Assembly: GCA_017403345.1 (NCBI GenBank)
Contig: JAFQOH010000152.1
Coordinates: 1-26,321, forward strand
Source of the DNA: RGIG3701 sp017403345
GTDB lineage: Bacteria; Planctomycetota; Planctomycetia; Pirellulales; Thermoguttaceae
Direction: 5' to 3'
DNA: 26,321 nt
Both the position numbers and the translations under genes were made by a program. Of the stretch, positions 21,485 through 26,321 are shown in pieces (the first letter of the stretch is position 1; each line of letters begins with the position of its first letter). The notes under the pieces are model-generated. The model had not been told where the DNA came from. It saw only the letters and a list, made by a program, of their open reading frames with translations, and made no database searches.

Positions 21485-24400
21485 ATGAGAGACGGTGTGA
21501 GGAAAGTCAGTCGGTACGCAGTTATTGTGATGTTCTGTGTACAGATCTTGGTTTTCGGGAGTTTTGCTGCTGCGGCAAAAGAAACAGAAGAAAATCTACA
21601 GTTTTTGCAAATGGTGTGTCCCTATCTGACGGATGAGACTTTCGGATTGGATCGTTGGGAACTTCATGACACGAATCTGCTCGAATTTCAGAAAAAAAAT
21701 CTGGAGTTCGTGAAAGTGCTTTTCCCTAGGATGACGGAAGAGCTCCTTAAACAGCCGGATGCGCAGGCCCGGCAGGATGGGGTCAGAGAGCAGCAGAAAC
21801 GTCTTGAGGCAATGAAGAAACTCTCCGGAGGCACTGTCTTTAGCATATGGAGCAAAAAAGGCCTTCTTTTCGTGGTGCCGAAACGGGATCCGGATCCCGA
21901 GGCGGAGGCTGCCGTCGTTTCCCTGATGGAGGACTTCCCGTTTTATGAACCGACAAATGAAAAAGATGCCCGTATTCTGGAACTCCAGAAAAAAATGGTC
22001 GTCGTAAAGCCGACGGAAGAGGCTGTCCTGTTCTTCATTTCCACACCGTCGTTTCTGGCATTTCTGCGGGAAGTGATGCCCGACGTGGAACTCCCTTTCC
22101 CGGAAACGGTGCTCTCGCGGGAAGCTGATTTGGAAATGCTTGAAGAACATCTTAAAAGTTCGATCAAGCGCAGTGATTTTGAGACGATGCTGAGCAGAGA
22201 AAATTTTGGAAAGGCCCAGACGCTGATCCTGGCACTTCCGCCGGGAATTCGCGAGATCCTCAAGGTCCAGGTCGCCGACGTGAATTACGAAGATGGTGCG
22301 ATGAAAGGCATTTCCGGGGCGGACATGATGCAGGTCGCCGATTCTTTCCTCGGCGTGAGTGTGCTGCGCGACAGTTTTTACGATCCGGGGATGGTTCGGT
22401 TCGAGTTTGAAACGGAAGACGAGGCCGCGCTCGCACACCGGATCTTTGGAAATTTGTTCGCCAATGCCAGAGACGCATTTAAAGAACGTTCGGGCAATGA
22501 AATGGCTTCGGCAGCAGATGACTGGATGGATCTCTTGACGCTGGCTTTTGCTCCGAAACTTCAAGGGAACGCCTTGACGCTGGACTGGCAGGAAAATTTT
22601 GACGCGGTCGGGGATCGGTATTTGGGGTTCATGAAACGGCTTGGGGAGTTCCAGAATGCGCAGCGTGAGGCGCTGGAACGGACGGACGATGAAGAGGCTG
22701 AGCGTATTTGCACGCTTCTGAAACCTTGGCTGACGCTCCAGACGACGCTCGTTGCGAGAGTGGATCTGGACCGGATCACGCCGGATCTCTGGATGAATGC
22801 GGGACTTGAGGAATTTGCGAAAATGGCCCCGAACTTTTTCCAGAGCGCTGAAGGACGTGATGTGCTCAAGGCCGCGGATGAGGCGGTGGAACTCGTGAAG
22901 CTGCATCTGGAAAAACTCCGAAAAACGGGCGCGAAAGACGTTTTCCTGTTCGTGGACCTCTCCAATTTGCTGATTCCCGTTCGGGTCGTCATTCCAGGAA
23001 TGAAACTGGAAGGAAACGGTTTGACGGAAGGGGTGCATGCCGGTACGCTTTACTCGCTGGAGGAGTTTGCCGCGAACTGCACGGACATGCCGCTTTCTTC
23101 GCTTCCGGAAGAGACCAAAAATCAGGTCTGTGTCGGAAAATGGAACGATTCGGTCATTCTTCTCATGAAGACGCAGGAGGATCTTGCAGATCTGGACGTT
23201 TGGAATTCCTTCGTGGATACGCACCATGCTTCTGAACTGGAAAATGTCGAAGCCGCTCAGAAATACTGTGTGAATTCGGCACTTTCCCTCACATTCCGCA
23301 TGACGCCGGTCCTTGCGATGGCGATCCAGAGTATTTTAGAGGCGCAGAAGACTGCGTTCAGAAATAATGAGATCGATCCGCCGTTCTACATTCCGCCCGC
23401 AAAGATCCTCACGAATGGTCTGGATGTCGTGACGCTGAGCGCGGATCCTAATTTGGGTACTTTTTCGCTCAACATTTTTGGCAAAAGCGAGAAATCAGCG
23501 CGAAATCTCCTGAAACTCATTGAATTGTGGCACGAGGATGCGTTGGATGCGATACAGACGGCGCAGGCGGAAAGACTTTCGATGGATCCGAACATTCAAG
23601 AGCAGGACTTGCTGCTCCTTATGGCGGCTTCTGAAGACTGGATCGACTGGATCTTTGAATTTGCCCGCCCGATGCGCGACGGAAAACGTCTGTACTGGGA
23701 CTGGTCGCAGAGCGAACGGATCTCACAGCTGCCGAAACTTTCTCCAGAAAACAAAATGTTCCTGACGGCAGGCCCGATCGCTGTGGGAACGGCACTCCTT
23801 ATTCCGGCAGTCCACCAGGCGCGTGAAGCTGCGCGCCAGATGCAGGCCAGCAATAATTTTAAACAGTGCGTGCTTGCGGCTCTCAATTTTGAGTCGGCGA
23901 TGGAGCATTACCCGACGGCGTATTCTGTTGATGCGGACGGAAAACCGCTCCATTCCTGGAGAGTGCACATTCTCCCGTACCTGGGTGAGATGGAACTTCA
24001 CGAAAAGATTCGTCTGGACGAACCGTGGGACAGTGAATGGAACCGGCAGTTTCACGATCAGTGCCCGCAAGTTTACCGTTCCGTGAGAGATCCCGGCGAT
24101 CCGCGTGCCGTCATTGGCGTCGTCGTGGGAGAGGGATGCATCTTCGAGCCGGTCACGAAGCCGGACCAGAAAGGATGCGCTCTGGAGGAGGTCCTGGATG
24201 GATTGAGCAACACGGTCCTCTTTGTGCCTTGCGAGCCGGTCTGCTGGATGGATCCGACGGCAAATGTACCGTTTGAGAAAGCGCGGGAGAAAGAGATCCC
24301 TGCGGAATTCTCCGGCGGCTTCCACGCTGCAATGGCGGATGGCTGCGTGTACATTTTCAGACCGGAATTACTGGATACTGACGGGTGGAGATCCCTTCTT

Positions 24401-24571
24401 TTGAGAGATGACGGTGAGGTGATAACGCCGGACATTATGATAGAGAAGGGCTCCTCTGCTGAGGCCGATGAGACCGAAGACACTGAGGCTGAAAACGAGA
24501 CGGATGCCGCGGAAAGCGACATGCTGTTGGTTCCTGAACCCGTTGCACTCCCGATGCCGGAGGGGATCTGA
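21485..24571 (+). CDS. Large exported protein with C-terminal DUF1559 domain
   Basis: The 1028-residue protein starts with a signal peptide (YAVIVMFCVQILVFGSFAAA, cleavage near residue 30). Residues 30-755 form a large alpha/beta region that I cannot assign. From about 760 it switches to DUF1559 sequence: a hydrophobic GPIAVGTALLIPAVHQAREA followed by NNFKQCVLAALNFESAMEHY, ILPYLGEMELHEKI, DGLSNTVLFVP, and near 945 GGFHAAMADGCVYIF, a shortened form of the H-X9-DG motif. The prepilin cleavage site (GFTLVELL) is missing, so the pilin body is fused to another exported domain instead of being made as a pilin. A Glu-rich acidic tail follows near 990. ATG 21485 has GGAGGG seven bases upstream; GTG 21425 and two other upstream starts are less likely. 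Confidence 0.8.
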   Translation: MRDGVRKVSRYAVIVMFCVQILVFGSFAAAAKETEENLQFLQMVCPYLTDETFGLDRWELHDTNLLEFQKKNLEFVKVLFPRMTEELLKQPDAQARQDGVREQQKRLEAMKKLSGGTVFSIWSKKGLLFVVPKRDPDPEAEAAVVSLMEDFPFYEPTNEKDARILELQKKMVVVKPTEEAVLFFISTPSFLAFLREVMPDVELPFPETVLSREADLEMLEEHLKSSIKRSDFETMLSRENFGKAQTLILALPPGIREILKVQVADVNYEDGAMKGISGADMMQVADSFLGVSVLRDSFYDPGMVRFEFETEDEAALAHRIFGNLFANARDAFKERSGNEMASAADDWMDLLTLAFAPKLQGNALTLDWQENFDAVGDRYLGFMKRLGEFQNAQREALERTDDEEAERICTLLKPWLTLQTTLVARVDLDRITPDLWMNAGLEEFAKMAPNFFQSAEGRDVLKAADEAVELVKLHLEKLRKTGAKDVFLFVDLSNLLIPVRVVIPGMKLEGNGLTEGVHAGTLYSLEEFAANCTDMPLSSLPEETKNQVCVGKWNDSVILLMKTQEDLADLDVWNSFVDTHHASELENVEAAQKYCVNSALSLTFRMTPVLAMAIQSILEAQKTAFRNNEIDPPFYIPPAKILTNGLDVVTLSADPNLGTFSLNIFGKSEKSARNLLKLIELWHEDALDAIQTAQAERLSMDPNIQEQDLLLLMAASEDWIDWIFEFARPMRDGKRLYWDWSQSERISQLPKLSPENKMFLTAGPIAVGTALLIPAVHQAREAARQMQASNNFKQCVLAALNFESAMEHYPTAYSVDADGKPLHSWRVHILPYLGEMELHEKIRLDEPWDSEWNRQFHDQCPQVYRSVRDPGDPRAVIGVVVGEGCIFEPVTKPDQKGCALEEVLDGLSNTVLFVPCEPVCWMDPTANVPFEKAREKEIPAEFSGGFHAAMADGCVYIFRPELLDTDGWRSLLLRDDGEVITPDIMIEKGSSAEADETEDTEAENETDAAESDMLLVPEPVALPMPEGI

Positions 24572-24641
24572 CCGGACTCATTTAACTCGGAGCATTTATT
24601 TTTTACCTTCCTAGTTGGATTTTGAGAAAAGGAAATTTTGT

Positions 24642-25763
24642 GTGAATCGATTTTTTAAACTTTTGTTTGTTTTTTGCGGCGGTTTCATGGCCGCTTGGGC
24701 TGCTTGTGCGTCTGCGCAGGACGAGAATGCTGTCTCTTTCGAAATGACGCGCGAGATCTGTCTGGATCTGGCTCCCGGAGAAAATAATCCCCGAAACAGC
24801 GAGGGAGATTTCATCCGCACGAAAGACGGACGGATCCTTTTCGTTTACTCACAGTATTTCGGCACGTCGGCAAGTGACCATGCGCACGCGAATCTGGCGG
24901 CCATCTGGTCCTCCGATGAAGGAAAAACGTGGAGCGAACCGGAAGTGATCGTAAAAATGGACGGCGGCCTGAACGTCATGTCGGTCTCGCTCATTCGCCT
25001 GCAGGACGGAAGGATCGGATTGTTTTACCTGCGGAAGTACTCCATGAGCGACAATCGCGAGTGGGTCCGATACAGTACGGACGAAGGAAAGACTTGGTCG
25101 GAAGCGGAGTGCTGCATTGCGGACGAATTCAAAGACTACTATGTCGTGAATAACGCGCGCATAATCCAGCTGCGTGACGGAACGATCCTCGTCCCGGCCT
25201 GTCACCACAAAACGATCAACGGCAAATTCGACTGGTCTGGCGAGCTGGTCTGTTTCTACTCGAAAGACGCAGGGAAGACTTTCCAGCGCGGCGAGTACGT
25301 CAAGAAGCCGAAGGGACTCGTTTTTCAGGAACCGGGTGTGAATGAGCTGGAGGACGGCACGATCTTCATGTACACGCGGACGACTTCCGGAAGCCAGTTC
25401 GTCATGCGTTCCAAAGACGGAGGGATCACGTGGGATGAACCGGGGCCCTCGCAGTTCATTTCCCCATGTTCGCCTCTTCTGATCCGGCCCATCCCGGGGA
25501 CCGAACGATTTCTGGCGATCTGGAACGACACGCCGAAGGGACGGAATCCGCTGAATATCGCGGTGCTCGATGCCGAGCTGAACATTCAGTGGAAGACCGT
25601 CCTTGACAGATCGGAGGGAACGCCGCCTCAGTGGTTCTGTTACCCGGCGATCTTGGCGCTGAATGAGAATGAGTTCCTCATCTCCTACTGTGCGGGCACC
25701 ATGCCTGGGGTAGGACTTGAAAAGACACGCATTGTAAAAGTGCGTCTCGAAGAGAAGAAGTAA
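24642..25763 (+). CDS. Exported sialidase-like BNR-repeat protein
   Basis: The 373-residue protein has a signal peptide ending near ACASAQ (residue 26) and four Asp boxes: SSDEGKTW at 90, STDEGKTW at 145, SKDAGKTF at 207 and SKDGGITW at 257, as in six-bladed sialidase-fold proteins (BNR, GH33-like). NSEGDFIRTKDGRILFVY near the N terminus is typical of the planctomycete branch; the classical FRIP motif is not present, so true sialidase activity is uncertain, and another exo-glycosidase or a binding role is possible. GTG 24642 is preferred to the in-frame TTG at 24615 because AAGGA lies eight bases before it. The gene follows the DUF1559 fusion gene by 70 bp with no clear terminator between, so read-through expression is possible. 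Confidence 0.8.
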   Translation: MNRFFKLLFVFCGGFMAAWAACASAQDENAVSFEMTREICLDLAPGENNPRNSEGDFIRTKDGRILFVYSQYFGTSASDHAHANLAAIWSSDEGKTWSEPEVIVKMDGGLNVMSVSLIRLQDGRIGLFYLRKYSMSDNREWVRYSTDEGKTWSEAECCIADEFKDYYVVNNARIIQLRDGTILVPACHHKTINGKFDWSGELVCFYSKDAGKTFQRGEYVKKPKGLVFQEPGVNELEDGTIFMYTRTTSGSQFVMRSKDGGITWDEPGPSQFISPCSPLLIRPIPGTERFLAIWNDTPKGRNPLNIAVLDAELNIQWKTVLDRSEGTPPQWFCYPAILALNENEFLISYCAGTMPGVGLEKTRIVKVRLEEKK

Positions 25764-25821
25764 GGCCCATACTCTGACAGCCTGACGTCCAGAAAGCAGG
25801 CACGCATACGCATTACGCAAA

Positions 25822-25864
25822 GGACGCAGAGAGAAAGAGCCGAAAACTCTCCCTCCCTGCGTCC
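25822..25864. terminator. Hairpin between convergent genes
   Basis: GGACGCAG (25822-25829) pairs with CTGCGTCC (25857-25864), and AGAG/CTCT extends the stem inward. It lies between the ends of the sialidase-like gene and the minus-strand LRR gene and could serve both. The sequence (CGCAAAGGACGCAGAGAG) resembles a widespread intergenic repeat style rather than a classical terminator, and there is no T tract. Confidence 0.45.
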
Positions 25865-25893
25865 TCCGCACGAAAAAACCAAACGTCAAACCG

Positions 25894-26321
25894 TTACTTT
25901 ACCTGAAATTTGATCTTCTTCTCCTTCGCATACCGTTCCGCCTCCGATCCCGCTTTTCCGTAGATCACCAAGTCTTCATGGCAGTTGTGGAACGCGGAAT
26001 TTCCAATGCTCTTCACGCTGTCGGGAATCGTCACCGACGTGAGGCTGGAGCACCAGCGGAACGCGGAATCTCTAATGCTCGTCACGCTGTCGGGGATCGT
26101 CACCGACGTGAGGCTGGAGCACTTGTAGAACGCGTAATTTCCAATGCTCGTCACGCTTTTAGGGATCGTCACCGACGCGAGGCTCTCGCAGCTGTAGAAC
26201 GCGCCCTCTCCAATGCTCGTCACGCTGTCGGGGATCGTCACCGACGTGAGGCTCTCGCAGGAGCTGAACGCGGCATTTCCAATGCTCGTCACGCTGTCGG
26301 GGATCGTCACCGACGTGAGGC
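25894..26321 (-). CDS. BspA-type leucine-rich-repeat protein, C-terminal part (cut by window end)
   Basis: The visible 142 residues are the C-terminal end of a protein that continues past the right edge; the reading frame is open to position 26321 with LTSV before the first visible full repeat. Five 23-residue repeats of the LRR_5/BspA type (TIPDSVTSIGNAAFSSCESL and variants) are followed by a capping tail (LVIYGKAGSEAERYAKEKK). The repeats are nearly identical, so the gene is probably expanding or contracting by recombination. Proteins of this family are usually surface-exposed, bind host or matrix proteins, and are common in gut and oral bacteria and protists. No signal peptide can be seen because the start is outside the window. 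A GTG at 26308-26310 should not be taken as the start. Confidence 0.85.
   Translation of the reverse strand, partial: LTSVTIPDSVTSIGNAAFSSCESLTSVTIPDSVTSIGEGAFYSCESLASVTIPKSVTSIGNYAFYKCSSLTSVTIPDSVTSIRDSAFRWCSSLTSVTIPDSVKSIGNSAFHNCHEDLVIYGKAGSEAERYAKEKKIKFQVK
25975..26321 (-). repeat. 69-bp tandem repeat array encoding LRRs
   Basis: About five units of 69 bp, each beginning with the codons for TIPDSV or a variant, are arranged head to tail on the minus strand and continue beyond the right edge. Identity between units is high at the DNA level (for example GTGACGATCCCCGACAGCGT recurs), including at synonymous positions, which points to recent duplication or conversion. Confidence 0.85.

Noticed and set aside
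21596..23227. 543-codon minus-strand frame opposite the DUF1559 fusion gene
   Set aside because: No start signal and no recognisable protein features; shadow frame.
25975..26321. Regular repeats resembling a CRISPR array
   Set aside because: The unit is 69 bp without unique spacers and is translated as leucine-rich repeats.

Overview
The window looks like a chromosomal segment of a planctomycete. The main evidence is family content: a type IV pilin-like DUF1559 protein with the H-X9-DG motif and a second, much larger protein carrying the same domain; two very large exported proteins with a hydrazine-synthase-alpha-like core and two CxxCH haem motifs each; two Tat-exported Gfo/Idh/MocA oxidoreductases; a sialidase-like BNR protein and a BspA-type leucine-rich-repeat protein. 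The last two suggest, but do not prove, a host- or glycan-associated lifestyle. The genus cannot be told from this.

Layout. 1-820: a minus-strand promoter firing off the left edge, a bacterial small SRP (4.5S) RNA gene with its own promoter and terminator, then the leader of the next gene. 818-2071: a Rid / FkbO-Hyg5-like protein ending in a clean terminator. 2242-4034: a two-gene unit (82-aa unknown protein, then a Tat-exported Gfo/Idh/MocA protein). 4255-8470: a two-gene unit of a long coiled-coil protein and a ClpB-like AAA+ ATPase with a degenerate N-terminal half. 8471-8923: a repeat-derived inverted element followed by a consensus promoter. 8924-11971: an exported NPCBM-dihaem protein. 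12266-13576: a second Tat-exported Gfo/Idh/MocA protein. 13823-14674: a polytopic membrane protein. 14845-15693 (minus): DUF1559 pseudopilin. 16022-17020: an Rpn-type nuclease gene broken by an in-frame TAA, followed by a second possible gene remnant. 17687-21049 (minus): the second dihaem protein. 21485-25763: a 1028-aa exported DUF1559 fusion and the sialidase-like protein. 25894 to the right edge (minus): a BspA-type LRR protein, cut by the window end.

How the genes may fit together (inference): most products carry export signals, and several belong to families that act on or bind carbohydrate (NPCBM, sialidase-like BNR, Gfo/Idh/MocA, a sugar-binding-like sandwich in the minus-strand dihaem protein). 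A periplasmic or cell-surface glycan-processing and redox theme is plausible, but the genes are mostly separate transcription units. The coiled-coil/AAA+ pair is the only obvious dedicated two-component machine.

The most notable non-coding signals are: an SRP RNA whose apical tetraloop is not the usual GGAA; a run of C residues directly upstream of the -35 in seven of eleven predicted promoters; a divergent promoter pair that is nearly an inverted repeat; and a dispersed intergenic repeat family with at least three recognisable copies.
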